NCBI GenBank assembly: GCA_903938445.1
Contig: CAJADG010000019.1
Coordinates: forward strand, 1-58,250
Source of the DNA: an uncultured Bacteroidota bacterium
Lineage (GTDB): Bacteria > Bacteroidota > Bacteroidia > Chitinophagales > Chitinophagaceae
Length of the DNA: 58,250 nucleotides
Direction of reading: 5' to 3'
Shown here: piece after piece, positions 34,606 through 43,593 of the stretch
Numbering within the stretch: position 1 is the stretch's first letter
Layout: each line of letters opens with the position of its first letter
The notes under the pieces: model-generated
What the model saw: the letters and a program-made list of their open reading frames with translations, nothing else
Database searches by the model: none
Told to the model about the DNA's origin: nothing
Position numbers and translations under genes: made by a program

Positions 34606-35643
34606 TTAAATACCCACCACTCTTTTATTAAATGCACTATTTCTTGCAGCTTCTAATACGCGAATTATATTTTTACCTTCCTGTGCAGATGTGGGAACAG
34701 GGGTATTATTTAAAATGGCTTCCGCCATCTTTTCATAAAATATTTTATAATCTCCTGGGATGCTTGGTACTATTCTATTGGTGATAAGACCATTGTGGTC
34801 GGTATATAATGTTCCGTAATCAGCTTCGGCCTCTGCTCCCCAATTTGGAATATTTGGTTTTTTACCTGCAATTAATTCTGTTTCTTGAATATCTGATCTG
34901 TTCTTTATAAATGTTCCTTTTGTTCCATATACTTTATATCCTGGTAGCTGTGTCATAAAAACCATGCCACTGGTTAATGTAATTCGGTGACTAGGATAAT
35001 ATAAAATCATACTAAAGTAATCGTCTACCAATGAAACTTTTCTGGTGATTCTAATATCTGCAAATACGGCCAAAGGCATGCCTGACAATACTAAAGCTTG
35101 ATCTACTAAATGTGGCCCTAAGTCGTACAATAATCCTGCACCAGGAGTTACAGCTTCCTTATGCGCTTTAGGACTTAAGGTAGTACGGTATCTTTCAAAT
35201 GAAATTTGCACATCTAAAAAATCACCAATTTCTCCTTCTTTAATTAAATGTTGAAGTGTTAAAAAATCGGCGTCGTATCTTCTGTTTTGATACACTGCTA
35301 ACTTTAGTCCTTTTTTATTGGCTAGGTCATCTAACTCCTGTGCCTCTGCCGAAGTATTGGTAAATGCTTTTTCACATACAACATGTTTGCCAGCAAGCAA
35401 AGCACTTTTTGTATAAGCAAAATGAGAATCGTTAGGACTATTCACTACTACTAAATCAATAGTAGGATCGGCTAATAATTCTTCGTAACTATTATATGAT
35501 TTTGTGCCAGGATAGGCAGCCTCAATATTTTTTGTAGAACGTTCCCAGCTTCCCACTAAATTAAAATTAGGATTGGTTGCAATAAAGGGAGCATGGAAAA
35601 CTTTTCCGCTCATGCCAAAGGATACAAGTGCTGTGTTTATCAT
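34606..35643 (-). CDS. Gfo/Idh/MocA family oxidoreductase
   Basis: 345 residues, NAD(P)-dependent sugar or inositol dehydrogenase type. N-terminal Rossmann fold (ALVSFGMSGKVFHAPFIATNPNF, then VVNSPNDSHFAYTKSALLAGKHVVCEKAF with the EK catalytic lysine near residue 92) and C-terminal substrate domain (LLYDLGPHLVDQALVLSG with the family His near 177). Resembles YdgJ/YvaA-like members; substrate unknown. It stands 62 bases before the AlkD-like gene and follows the aconitase terminator. Confidence 0.92.
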   Translation of the reverse strand: MINTALVSFGMSGKVFHAPFIATNPNFNLVGSWERSTKNIEAAYPGTKSYNSYEELLADPTIDLVVVNSPNDSHFAYTKSALLAGKHVVCEKAFTNTSAEAQELDDLANKKGLKLAVYQNRRYDADFLTLQHLIKEGEIGDFLDVQISFERYRTTLSPKAHKEAVTPGAGLLYDLGPHLVDQALVLSGMPLAVFADIRITRKVSLVDDYFSMILYYPSHRITLTSGMVFMTQLPGYKVYGTKGTFIKNRSDIQETELIAGKKPNIPNWGAEAEADYGTLYTDHNGLITNRIVPSIPGDYKIFYEKMAEAILNNTPVPTSAQEGKNIIRVLEAARNSAFNKRVVGI

Positions 35644-35682
35644 AGATTAAAGATAAAAAATATCGCGGGTTAAATAAAAACA

Positions 35683-35712
35683 AAAATCCTCCCAAATATT
35701 CGGGAGGATTTT
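35683..35712 (-). terminator. Terminator after aconitase
   Basis: Perfect inverted repeat AAAATCCTCCC / GGGAGGATTTT with an 8-base loop; on the minus strand it is followed by T-rich sequence, placed 60 bases after the aconitase stop. Confidence 0.85.
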
Positions 35713-35772
35713 AAAAATCTTAAGAGAGAAAATTTATAGGGCTTTATATTCTTTATAAGCCTAATAAATTAT

Positions 35773-38040
35773 CTATCCAGCAACTTGCTTTCTTATGATG
35801 TTTAATGCACCACCAGCTTTAAACCACTCAATTTGTTGTTGGTTATAAGTATGGTTTGCTTTAATGGTATCAGTACTTCCGTCTTTATGCGTTAATACCA
35901 AAGTTAATGGAGTTCCTGGTGCAAAGCTAGTTAAGCCTGTTACATCAATACTATCATCTTCTTGGATTTTATCGTAGTCAGCTTTATCAGCAAATGTCAA
36001 AGCCAACATACCTTGCTTTTTCAAGTTGGTTTCGTGGATACGAGCAAATGATTTTGTTAATACTACTCTCACCCCTAAGTGACGAGGTTCCATCGCAGCG
36101 TGCTCACGAGAACTTCCTTCACCATAGTTTTCATCACCTACTACAATCGTTCCAACACCAGCCGCTTTGTAAGCTCTTTGTGTATTTGGTACGGTGTCAT
36201 AGTTGCCATTTAATTGACTCTTAACGTTGTCTGTTTTTTCATTGAAGAAGTTTACAGCACCAATTAATAAGTTGTTAGAGATATTGTCTAAGTGACCGCG
36301 GAATTTTAACCATGGACCTGCCATAGAAATATGATCCGTTGTACATTTTCCTTTTGCTTTAATTAATAAACGTAAAGATTTTAAATCCGTTCCTTCCCAT
36401 GCAGCAAATGGATCTAATAATTGTAAACGCTTAGATGCAGGATCTACTGTTACAACTACATTTGAACCATCTTCAGCTGGCGCTTGGAATCCAGCATCTT
36501 CTACAGCAAAACCTTTAACTGGTAATTCATCACCAGATGGGGCATCCAATTTAACTTGCTCCCCTTTATCATTAGTTAATGTATCTGTTAATGGATTGAA
36601 AGTTAAATCACCCGCAATGGCTAATGCAGTTACAATTTCAGGAGAAGCTACAAATGCAAATGTGTTTGGATTACCATCCGCACGCTTTGCAAAGTTTCTG
36701 TTGAAAGAGTGAACGATGGTATTTTTTTCTTTCTTCTCAGCACCCACACGCTCCCACATACCAATACAAGGTCCACAAGCATTCGCAAATACTTTTGCAC
36801 CAATTTGACTGAACACGTCTAAGAAACCATCTCTTTCAATAGTATATCTTACTTGCTCAGAACCTGGCGTAATCATGTATTCTGCTTTGGTAGTCAAACC
36901 TTTTTGAGCTACTTGTTTTGCTAAGCTTACTGCACGGCTAATATCTTCGTAAGAAGAGTTCGTACAGCTACCAATCAAACCTACTTCTACTTTTGTAGGC
37001 CATCCGTTGGCTGCAGCTACTTCTTTCATTTTAGAAATTGGTGTAGCTAAATCTGGAGTGAATGGTCCGTTTAAATGTGGCTCTAAAGTATCTAAATCAA
37101 TTTCGATTACTTGATCGAAATATTTTTCTGGATTTGCATACACTTCTGCATCTGCAGTTAAGTGTTCTGCTACTGCATCTGCCAAAGCAGCTACATCTGC
37201 ACGACCTGTTGAAGATAAATAACGGCTCATGCTTGCATCGTAACCAAAGGTAGAAGTGGTTGCACCAATTTCAGCACCCATATTACAAATAGTTCCTTTA
37301 CCTGTACAACTCATGCTCGTTGCACCTTCACCAAAATATTCTACAATCGCACCAGTACCACCTTTCACCGTCAAGATACCAGCAACTTTTAAGATAACGT
37401 CTTTAGGGGCAGTCCATCCGTTTAACTTTCCTTTTAATTTGATACCAATTAATTTAGGCCATTTTAATTCCCAAGCCAATCCTGCCATTACATCACATGC
37501 ATCTGCACCACCTACACCAATTGCTAACATACCTAAACCACCAGCATTCACTGTGTGCGAATCGGTACCAATCATCATACCACCTGGGAATGCATAGTTT
37601 TCCAATACTACTTGGTGAATAATACCAGCACCTGGTTTCCAGAATCCTAAACCATATTTATTAGAAACAGAAGCTAAGAAATCATATACTTCTTTACTCT
37701 CTGTTGTTGCAACTTGTAAGTCTTGTTTTGCTTCAACTTTTGCAGAGATCAAGTGATCGCAATGCACTGTACTTGGTACAGCTACTTTTGGACGACCTGC
37801 TTGCATAAATTGTAACAAAGCCATTTGCGCAGTGGCGTCTTGCATCGCTACACGGTCTGGACCAAAATCTACGTAAGAACCACCTCGCTCGAAGCTTTCT
37901 AATTTTTGATCACTATGTAAATGGGAGAATAAAATTTTCTCTGATAAGGTTAATGGACGGCCCAACATTTTACGAGCTGCTTCCACTTTCGCTGGCATTT
38001 CAGCGTACACTTTTTTGATCATTTCGATATCAAAAGCCAT
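35773..38040 (-). CDS. Aconitate hydratase
   Basis: 755 residues from ATG 38040; the longer frame to 38133 overlaps the divergent PspC gene and is not needed. [4Fe-4S] enzyme of the TCA cycle interconverting citrate and isocitrate. Cluster cysteines are in [13 protein letters not shown] and in [14 protein letters not shown]; swivel-domain motif [19 protein letters not shown] is present near 660. The layout and size match mitochondrial-type aconitase widespread in Bacteroidota. TACCTTTG sits about 31 bases before the start, and a strong terminator follows. Confidence 0.96.
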   Translation of the reverse strand: MAFDIEMIKKVYAEMPAKVEAARKMLGRPLTLSEKILFSHLHSDQKLESFERGGSYVDFGPDRVAMQDATAQMALLQFMQAGRPKVAVPSTVHCDHLISAKVEAKQDLQVATTESKEVYDFLASVSNKYGLGFWKPGAGIIHQVVLENYAFPGGMMIGTDSHTVNAGGLGMLAIGVGGADACDVMAGLAWELKWPKLIGIKLKGKLNGWTAPKDVILKVAGILTVKGGTGAIVEYFGEGATSMSCTGKGTICNMGAEIGATTSTFGYDASMSRYLSSTGRADVAALADAVAEHLTADAEVYANPEKYFDQVIEIDLDTLEPHLNGPFTPDLATPISKMKEVAAANGWPTKVEVGLIGSCTNSSYEDISRAVSLAKQVAQKGLTTKAEYMITPGSEQVRYTIERDGFLDVFSQIGAKVFANACGPCIGMWERVGAEKKEKNTIVHSFNRNFAKRADGNPNTFAFVASPEIVTALAIAGDLTFNPLTDTLTNDKGEQVKLDAPSGDELPVKGFAVEDAGFQAPAEDGSNVVVTVDPASKRLQLLDPFAAWEGTDLKSLRLLIKAKGKCTTDHISMAGPWLKFRGHLDNISNNLLIGAVNFFNEKTDNVKSQLNGNYDTVPNTQRAYKAAGVGTIVVGDENYGEGSSREHAAMEPRHLGVRVVLTKSFARIHETNLKKQGMLALTFADKADYDKIQEDDSIDVTGLTSFAPGTPLTLVLTHKDGSTDTIKANHTYNQQQIEWFKAGGALNIIRKQVAG

Positions 38041-38070
38041 AGGTATAGATTTTGGTGTTAAAAACTGACG

Positions 38071-38078
38071 CAAAGGTA
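38071..38078 (-). promoter_or_regulatory. -7 element of the aconitase gene
   Basis: TACCTTTG on the minus strand, exact match, 31 bases before the ATG at 38040, back-to-back with the PspC promoter. Confidence 0.6.
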
Positions 38079-38102
38079 AGCCAAAATGCCGATTTTTTTT
38101 GA

Positions 38103-38110
38103 TAGATTTG
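38103..38110 (+). promoter_or_regulatory. -7 element of the small PspC-domain gene
   Basis: TAGATTTG, exact match, 21 bases before the ATG at 38132. Confidence 0.55.
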
Positions 38111-38131
38111 GGTACAAAATCACCCATCAAC

Positions 38132-38350
38132 ATGCAAAAATTGCGAGATTTCCTAGAATTACATGCTTTTGGCGTTTGTTCGGCAATGGGAGAGCGCCTT
38201 GGAATTGCCAGTTCAAGAATAAGAATGTGGTTTATTTACATCTCTTTTTTGACACTAGGGTCTCCTGTAATCATATACATGGCGCTAGCATTTATAAGAA
38301 GTATCAAGCATTATATATTGCAGGGAAAACGAAACCCCCTCAAATATTAA
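38132..38350 (+). CDS. Small PspC-domain membrane protein
   Basis: 72 residues from ATG 38132. The start [25 protein letters not shown], then [29 protein letters not shown], fits a stand-alone PspC domain: amphipathic N-terminal helix, a turn, and a membrane helix of about 25 residues. In Proteobacteria PspC senses membrane stress with PspB; the short Bacteroidota form has no known partner here. Its own -7 element and place between two well-known genes support it being real. Its stop overlaps the kdsA stop by 4 bases (convergent). Two longer frames starting at 38086 and 38099 are not preferred. Confidence 0.8.
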   Translation: MQKLRDFLELHAFGVCSAMGERLGIASSRIRMWFIYISFLTLGSPVIIYMALAFIRSIKHYILQGKRNPLKY

Positions 38351-39171
38351 ATTACTGCTTTACGTAATTTCACAAGCTTTTCTAGTAAAGGTTCAAGTAA
38401 TTCCAATCTCAACATATTAGCACCATCACTTTTTGCAACAGAAGGATTAGGATGTGTTTCTATAAATAATCCATCAGCACCCGTTGCAATTGCTGCTTTT
38501 GCAACGGTTTCAATTAAGGCTGGATTGCCACCTGTAACACCACTAGTTTGATTGGGTTGTTGTAAAGAATGAGTACAATCCATAATCACTGGAACATTAT
38601 TTTCAGCCATCGCTGGAATATTTCTATAGTCCACCACTAAGTCCTGATAGCCAAAAGTATTTCCTCTTTCAGTCAACATAACTTTTTCGTTTCCAGCTAA
38701 TTTAATTTTATCTACTGCAAACTTCATTGAAGCACCACTTAAAAATTGTCCTTTTTTTACATTTACAATTTTACCTGTTTCCGCAGCTGCTATTAATAAA
38801 TCGGTTTGACGACATAGGAAAGCTGGGATTTGTAAAATATCAATAAACTGTGCAGCAATAGCAGCCTCATCATGGGCGTGAATATCAGAAGTAGTAGGTA
38901 CTTTAAATTGCGCTCCTACTTTTTTTATTAATTCCATTCCTGTGTCATCCCCAATACCAGTAAATGAATTGGCACTTGTTCTATTGGCTTTACGATAACT
39001 TGCTTTAAATACATAGGGGATGCCTAAATTCTTACAAATGGTAGACACTTTTTCACCAATTTCCATTACTAATTCTTCACTTTCCACTACACATGGTCCA
39101 GCGATTAAAAAAAAGTTATTCGCGTCGAATTGTTGATGCTTAAAGTGTTCTTGTAAATAATTAGGGATCAT
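38347..39171 (-). CDS. kdsA: 3-deoxy-8-phosphooctulonate synthase (KDO-8-P synthase)
   Basis: 274 residues from ATG 39171. Condenses phosphoenolpyruvate with arabinose-5-phosphate in KDO/lipid A core synthesis. Seen: FLIAGPCVVESEE near 22-34, YVFKASYRKANRTS near 55-68 (KANRTS is the KdsA signature), VKKGQFLSGASMKFAVDKI near 139-157, MDCTHSLQQPNQTSGVTGGNP near 200-220. An upstream in-frame codon at 39204 adds 11 unmatched residues. A TACCTTTG element at 39192-39199 lies 20 bases before the chosen ATG and inside that extension, which supports 39171. Confidence 0.95.
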   Translation of the reverse strand: MIPNYLQEHFKHQQFDANNFFLIAGPCVVESEELVMEIGEKVSTICKNLGIPYVFKASYRKANRTSANSFTGIGDDTGMELIKKVGAQFKVPTTSDIHAHDEAAIAAQFIDILQIPAFLCRQTDLLIAAAETGKIVNVKKGQFLSGASMKFAVDKIKLAGNEKVMLTERGNTFGYQDLVVDYRNIPAMAENNVPVIMDCTHSLQQPNQTSGVTGGNPALIETVAKAAIATGADGLFIETHPNPSVAKSDGANMLRLELLEPLLEKLVKLRKAVI

Positions 39172-39191
39172 AATAGTAGTATTTGCGTTTA

Positions 39192-39199
39192 CAAAGGTA
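39192..39199 (-). promoter_or_regulatory. -7 element of kdsA
   Basis: TACCTTTG on the minus strand, exact match, decides the kdsA start in favour of the ATG at 39171. Confidence 0.6.
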
Positions 39200-39228
39200 C
39201 GCAAAATACTAAACAGGTTGGGTAAGGA

Positions 39229-39999
39229 TTAAAATCTTAATCCAAGGGTTATTCCTGCACCTCTAATACCTGCCCAAGGGCCATCAGTATTGATAATTAC
39301 GCTATTCCCTGAAATAACAGTATTTAAATGAAAAGGGTTAGCCTTTGTGTTATCAATAATTGTTTTTACTGAATTCAATGCAACAGCAGGTACACCTTCA
39401 GGGGCATCAAATTGTAACTTCCCATTGGAACTTCCGTAATGTCCTCCTATAACCCAAAAGTCAAGTACTAGTTTGGTAAGTAATTGGTATTGCATTCCAA
39501 AATAAGCTCCAAAACTTTGAGATCTAATTGTTCCATTAAATTGAGCACTTGTTGAAATTTTAGTAGAAGGAGGGGTTACTCCATTGATTGGTGCTGGTGT
39601 TAATACATATTGATAATTTACAGGAACCTCTATTTCCATATTTCCAAATCTTGCATAGGGCGCAATGTAAAATCCTGACATTTTTTGTAAGCCTAAATAA
39701 AATCTACTTTCAACAGTTATCGCATTGTTGGCTACTTTGAAATTATCAAAATCAATATTAGTATTTGAAATAAATTGTTTAGTTAATTCCTTAAATGGCA
39801 AATCTCGCTTAGGCATCGTTGCATAACTAATAGATAAAGACATGAAATGATTCAAGCTTTTTTCAAATGTTACATTATAGTTCTGTAGCGCGTCAGCAGA
39901 TAAATTCGTTTTTAAAATATGATCCCCTCCAATTAAACTTTGGGCATTTGAAATTGAACTTAAACATATGCAGGTAACAACTATTAATAGTTTTTTCAT
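39229..39999 (-). CDS. Secreted outer-membrane barrel-like protein, unknown function
   Basis: 256 residues with signal peptide (1-19, ending SNAQ). The body shows about eight to ten amphipathic strands (NHFMSLSISYATMP, ITVESRFYLGLQKMSGFYIAPYARFG, SQSFGAYFGMQYQLLTKLVLDFWVIGG) and closes with GAGITLGLRF, consistent with a small outer-membrane beta barrel of the DUF3575/OmpW-like size. I do not recognise an exact family. It lies 59 bases after the Rrf2 regulator gene on the same strand and could be read through from that operon. Confidence 0.6.
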   Translation of the reverse strand: MKKLLIVVTCICLSSISNAQSLIGGDHILKTNLSADALQNYNVTFEKSLNHFMSLSISYATMPKRDLPFKELTKQFISNTNIDFDNFKVANNAITVESRFYLGLQKMSGFYIAPYARFGNMEIEVPVNYQYVLTPAPINGVTPPSTKISTSAQFNGTIRSQSFGAYFGMQYQLLTKLVLDFWVIGGHYGSSNGKLQFDAPEGVPAVALNSVKTIIDNTKANPFHLNTVISGNSVIINTDGPWAGIRGAGITLGLRF

Positions 40000-40058
40000 A
40001 TTTAGTTACTTTTTAAAATTCGAGTTAAAAATCCAATATAGCAAAAGGGGGAAATTGC

Positions 40059-40469
40059 TTATAGAGCGTATAAATCAGCTACAGTTCTTTTGTCTAAAAT
40101 AGCTAACGTATTATCTCTTACTTCGATCATTACTTTATTGATGCCACATTTTTTTTCATTGCAGCTATCACATTTTTTGTAAAAATTTAAACTCACGCAA
40201 GGTAATAATGCAATAGGTCCTTCAATGGTTCTAAAAATAGCTGAAAGCTTTATTTTTTCTGGAGGTATTGCAAATAAATAACCACCATGTTTTCCTTTTT
40301 TACTTTCTAGAAATCCAGCTTTTCTCAATTCAAGTAATATGTTTTCTAAAAATTTTAATGGAATCTTTTTTTCTTCTGCAATTTCTGCAATAAGAATAGG
40401 AGATTCGGTTTGCTTGCCTACCATATAGGATAAAGCCTGTAAAGCGTATTGTGTTTTTTTCGATAACAT
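40059..40469 (-). CDS. Rrf2 family transcriptional regulator with Cys cluster
   Basis: 136 residues. N-terminal winged helix (MLSKKTQYALQALSYMV, KKIPLKFLENILLELRKAGFLESKKGKHGGYLFA) typical of Rrf2. In the effector loop there are four cysteines (Cys in LLPCVSLN, then KKCDSCNEKKCG at about 108-119), enough to hold an iron-sulfur cluster as in IscR or NsrR, although spacing is not identical. Likely redox or Fe-S/NO or cysteine sensing; targets unknown. The ATG follows the dapB stop with one base between (TAATATG), so it is translated with dapB. Confidence 0.88.
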   Translation of the reverse strand: MLSKKTQYALQALSYMVGKQTESPILIAEIAEEKKIPLKFLENILLELRKAGFLESKKGKHGGYLFAIPPEKIKLSAIFRTIEGPIALLPCVSLNFYKKCDSCNEKKCGINKVMIEVRDNTLAILDKRTVADLYAL

Positions 40470-40470
40470 A

Positions 40471-41187
40471 TTATAACCCTAAAACTTCTTTCATTGTAAA
40501 TATACCATTTTTTTTATTGGCAAATTCCGCAGCCAAAACGGCACCACTTGCAAAACCTTTACGGGTATGTGCGGTATGTATAATTTCAATAGTATCGATA
40601 GAAGAACTATAAGTTACGGTATGTGTACCAGGAGCTGGGTCAATTCTCTCCGAAGTAATAATAAGGTCCGAAGGTGTTATAGATGGAGCGTTCACCCATT
40701 GATTTTTACGGCCAATATTCGCTAAAATTTGTTCTGCTAGTGAAATGGCTGTACCACTAGGGGCGTCTTTCTTTTCTGTGTGATGTAGTTCAATCATGGA
40801 CACATCATATTCACTATAAGGCTCCATTAATTTTGCCAATTGCTTATTGACTTCAAAAAATAAGTTCACACCAATACTATAATTACTGCTATATACCAAG
40901 CATCCATTATGAGCTGTACAAGCAGTTTCAATTTCATTCCATTTATCTAACCATCCAGTGGATCCGCTTACAACAGGAACACCCAACTCAATACATTTTT
41001 TTACATTCTCAAAAGCACTATGCGGTCCAGTGAATTCAATAGCAACATCGGCATTAGAGATATTTTCTTTTGTAAATTCATGCGCATTTTGAACATCAAT
41101 TTTTAAAATTATTTCATGTCCTTTCGCCACCGCTACTTCTTCGATTGCCTTGCCCATTTTGCCATATCCTATTAATGCTATTTTCAT
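40471..41187 (-). CDS. dapB: 4-hydroxy-tetrahydrodipicolinate reductase
   Basis: 238 residues; NAD(P)H-dependent step of the diaminopimelate/lysine pathway. Seen: nucleotide loop ALIGYGKMGKAIEEVA at 3-18, EFTGPHSAFENV near 51-62, VSGSTGWLDK near 73-82, substrate site ELHHTEKKDAPSGTAISLAE near 133-152 (catalytic His and Lys), and HTAHTRKGFASGAV near 207-220. Shorter than E. coli DapB (273), as usual in Bacteroidota. Placed in the parA-parB-DUF5683-dapB arrangement known from this phylum. Confidence 0.95.
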   Translation of the reverse strand: MKIALIGYGKMGKAIEEVAVAKGHEIILKIDVQNAHEFTKENISNADVAIEFTGPHSAFENVKKCIELGVPVVSGSTGWLDKWNEIETACTAHNGCLVYSSNYSIGVNLFFEVNKQLAKLMEPYSEYDVSMIELHHTEKKDAPSGTAISLAEQILANIGRKNQWVNAPSITPSDLIITSERIDPAPGTHTVTYSSSIDTIEIIHTAHTRKGFASGAVLAAEFANKKNGIFTMKEVLGL

Positions 41188-41229
41188 ATTCGTGTACTAT
41201 TAATATTCGCTAATATTTTTCTGAATTAT

Positions 41230-41829
41230 TTATTTGCTTTGTGCATTTTTAAAATGCAATTGTAAAGATAATCCTGTTTGTTGATATTGAGGTTGTACAG
41301 TAGGCTTAATACTTATTGCCAAACTAGGACTAATATCAAATTCTTTTAAATGACCTGATACACTTGCATCTACTACATTTAATCCCCAACCAAGTATAAA
41401 CCATAAAACAGAGTAGTCTCTATCCTTCCTAAACATATTCCTATAACTCTGTAAGGAACCTAAGCTTAGATTTTTTAAAGTGGGGTCAATTTTATCAAGG
41501 TCAGAATTGTCTCCATTTTGTGCCTTAAATTTTGCAGCGTATGCAAATTTTGTTTTGTTGTAAATATCGTCATTGTAAATATAAGTTGCTACTGGAATAG
41601 CTAAAGCGCCATACACAATAGGTAATTTCCAATATTGTTTATTATAAATTTGACCAAGCCCAGGCATAATGGCTGAATATTTTGCAGACAATCTAGGGTT
41701 GTGGTGCACAATGGTATCTGCTTTTTTGATGTAAGCTGAATCTTGCCCCCAACTATTTTGTTGAAACAGTAGTATGCATGTAAAAAGGATGACTAGCTTG
41801 GTACTAGCTAATGCTAACTTGCATTGCAT
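41230..41829 (-). CDS. DUF5683 domain protein
   Basis: 199 residues, signal-like N terminus (about 8-28, ending SWGQ), then PRLSAKYSAIMPGLGQIYNKQYWKLPIVYGALAIPVATYIYNDDIYNKTKFAY, the DUF5683 signature with a conserved GQIYN and a hydrophobic helix. Function unknown; in Bacteroidota the gene is often between parB and dapB, which suggests a link to chromosome or envelope biology, but this is inference. Its ATG lies 26 bases inside the end of parB, so translation is probably coupled. Confidence 0.8.
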   Translation of the reverse strand: MQCKLALASTKLVILFTCILLFQQNSWGQDSAYIKKADTIVHHNPRLSAKYSAIMPGLGQIYNKQYWKLPIVYGALAIPVATYIYNDDIYNKTKFAYAAKFKAQNGDNSDLDKIDPTLKNLSLGSLQSYRNMFRKDRDYSVLWFILGWGLNVVDASVSGHLKEFDISPSLAISIKPTVQPQYQQTGLSLQLHFKNAQSK

Positions 41830-42721
41830 CTAATATCGTATTTAATCCATTGATGTCCTGATAGGAGATGGTAATGCTACCACTTCCGTTTTTTTGTTGT
41901 TGTAAAACAACTTTTGCTGACAAATGGCTTGCTAATTTATCTTCTAATCTTTTATATACAGCAGATAGTTCGTTTTTTTTAGTTGGCTTTGGTGTTTTAC
42001 CGGCAGCCGTGTTTGTTTTTTTAACTAACTCTTCAGTTTGTCGAACAGTCAAACCTTTTTCAATTATTTCTTTGAATAAGAAAAGTTGCTGATCAATTTC
42101 TTTTCCAATTAAAATTTTAGCCAAGCTCACACTTAAAGTGCCTTTACGAACAGCTGCTTGAATTACAGGAGGTAAATCTAATAAGCGAATATAATTGGCC
42201 ACAGTCGAACGATCTTTACCCATACGCTCTGAAACTTTTTCCTGCGTATAGTTTAATTCCTGCATCATTCTTTGATAGCTTAATGCAACTTCTATTTCGT
42301 TTAAATCAACTCTTTGTAAGTTCTCTAATAACGCTAACTCTAATAATTCCTGATCATTCCCTTGTCTTACATAAGCTGGAATGTCTGCTAATCCAGCTAA
42401 TTTAGCTGCACGAAATCTTCTTTCTCCAGCAATCAATTGATATTTACCGTTGGGCAATAATGCAACTGTGATAGGTTGAATGATATCGTGTAACTTAATG
42501 GAATGTCTTAGTTCTTGTAAAGCTATTTCATCAAAATCTTTTCTAGGATTCTTTGGGTTAACTTGAATATCATTTAATGGAATGCGGTTAGTAGCCACAG
42601 CCTTTTGAATCGTTTCCGTTTCTACCTTACCCGCTGGATTTTTATATTCCGCATGGATATTTTTCAATAGAGACCCAAGTCCCTTTCCAATCATATCTTT
42701 ATTGGGTGTACTCTTGCTCAT
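41804..42721 (-). CDS. parB: Chromosome-partitioning protein ParB
   Basis: 305 residues; CTP-dependent clamp binding parS sites and moved by ParA. N-terminal ParB/Srx domain with IPLNDIQVNPKNPRKDFDE and CTP-binding GERRFRAAKLAG near 97-108, followed by the HTH region (YTQEKVSERMGKDRSTVANYIRLLDLP near 155-181) and a C-terminal dimerisation tail after 235. No parS-like GTTTCACGTGAAAC was spotted in the window. It follows the parA stop by 2 bases. Confidence 0.95.
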   Translation of the reverse strand: MSKSTPNKDMIGKGLGSLLKNIHAEYKNPAGKVETETIQKAVATNRIPLNDIQVNPKNPRKDFDEIALQELRHSIKLHDIIQPITVALLPNGKYQLIAGERRFRAAKLAGLADIPAYVRQGNDQELLELALLENLQRVDLNEIEVALSYQRMMQELNYTQEKVSERMGKDRSTVANYIRLLDLPPVIQAAVRKGTLSVSLAKILIGKEIDQQLFLFKEIIEKGLTVRQTEELVKKTNTAAGKTPKPTKKNELSAVYKRLEDKLASHLSAKVVLQQQKNGSGSITISYQDINGLNTILDAMQVSIS

Positions 42722-42723
42722 AG

Positions 42724-43524
42724 TTAATCAATTATTCGCTCGGCATTCGTCATTTTGGTCATGCCATTTTTTTGTAAAATTTCTTTTGCCAAGTTTAGAT
42801 AGTTCACAGTCCCCTTACTATCTGCATCATATAAAATAACAGGCTTGCCCACACTTGGTGCTTCACTCAAACGAGTGTTTCTGTGAATAATTGTAGAGAA
42901 AACCATATCATCAAAATGTTTGCGTACTTCGCTAACCACTTGATTGCTTAATCGTAAACGACCATCATACATAGTCATTAAAATACCTTCAATTTGTAAA
43001 TTTGGATTCAATCTGCTTTGAACAATTTTTACCGTGTTCAATAATTTACCTAATCCTTCTAATGCAAAAAATTCACATTGTACTGGAACAATCACACTGT
43101 CTGCTGCAACTAATGAGTTGACGGTTATCAATCCTAAAGAAGGTAAACAGTCAATGATGATAAAGTCGTATTGATCTTGAATAGGAGCTATTAAATCTTT
43201 AAGTACATTTTCTCTATTCGGGAAATTAACCAATTCTATTTCGGCACCGACTAAATCGATATGGGAAGGGATTAAATCTAAATGTGGAATTTCAGTTTTT
43301 AAAACAATATCAGTAAGTGGTGTATGGTTTATCATACCATCATATAAACTGGTAGTAACATTCTGTAAATCAAAACCTACTCCGGTAGTACTATTGGCCT
43401 GAGGGTCCGCATCAATCAATAAGGTCCTATATTCTAAAACAGCCAAACTTGCAGCAATATTAATTGCCGAGGTTGTTTTTCCAACGCCGCCTTTTTGATT
43501 CGCAATTCCGATTATTCTTGCCAT
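42724..43524 (-). CDS. parA: Chromosome-partitioning ATPase ParA (Soj)
   Basis: 266 residues. Deviant Walker A KGGVGKTTSAIN at 11-22 with both lysines, switch I LLIDADPQANSTTGVG near 36-51, Walker B FIIIDCLPSLGL near 116-127. Moves ParB-bound origin regions along the nucleoid. First gene of the parA-parB-DUF5683-dapB-rrf2 operon, with a TATTTTTG element 25 bases upstream, back-to-back with that of the metallophosphoesterase gene. Its presence suggests, but does not prove, that oriC is not far. Confidence 0.96.
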   Translation of the reverse strand: MARIIGIANQKGGVGKTTSAINIAASLAVLEYRTLLIDADPQANSTTGVGFDLQNVTTSLYDGMINHTPLTDIVLKTEIPHLDLIPSHIDLVGAEIELVNFPNRENVLKDLIAPIQDQYDFIIIDCLPSLGLITVNSLVAADSVIVPVQCEFFALEGLGKLLNTVKIVQSRLNPNLQIEGILMTMYDGRLRLSNQVVSEVRKHFDDMVFSTIIHRNTRLSEAPSVGKPVILYDADSKGTVNYLNLAKEILQKNGMTKMTNAERIID

Positions 43525-43548
43525 AAAATGGTTATCCTTAATTTATTC

Positions 43549-43556
43549 CAAAAATA
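43549..43556 (-). promoter_or_regulatory. -7 element of the parA operon
   Basis: On the minus strand TATTTTTG, exact TAnnTTTG match, 25 bases before the parA ATG. Confidence 0.6.
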
Positions 43557-43569
43557 AGGCTTTTGGTAC

Positions 43570-43577
43570 TATTTTTG
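43570..43577 (+). promoter_or_regulatory. -7 element of the metallophosphoesterase gene
   Basis: TATTTTTG, exact match, 16 bases before the ATG at 43594 and only 13 bases from the oppositely oriented parA element. Confidence 0.6.
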
Positions 43578-43593
43578 TCCTTTAAATCCCTAT

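Noticed and set aside
38086..38367. 93-codon plus-strand frame over the PspC gene
   Set aside because: The other frame gives a clear PspC domain; this one has no recognisable features and runs into kdsA.
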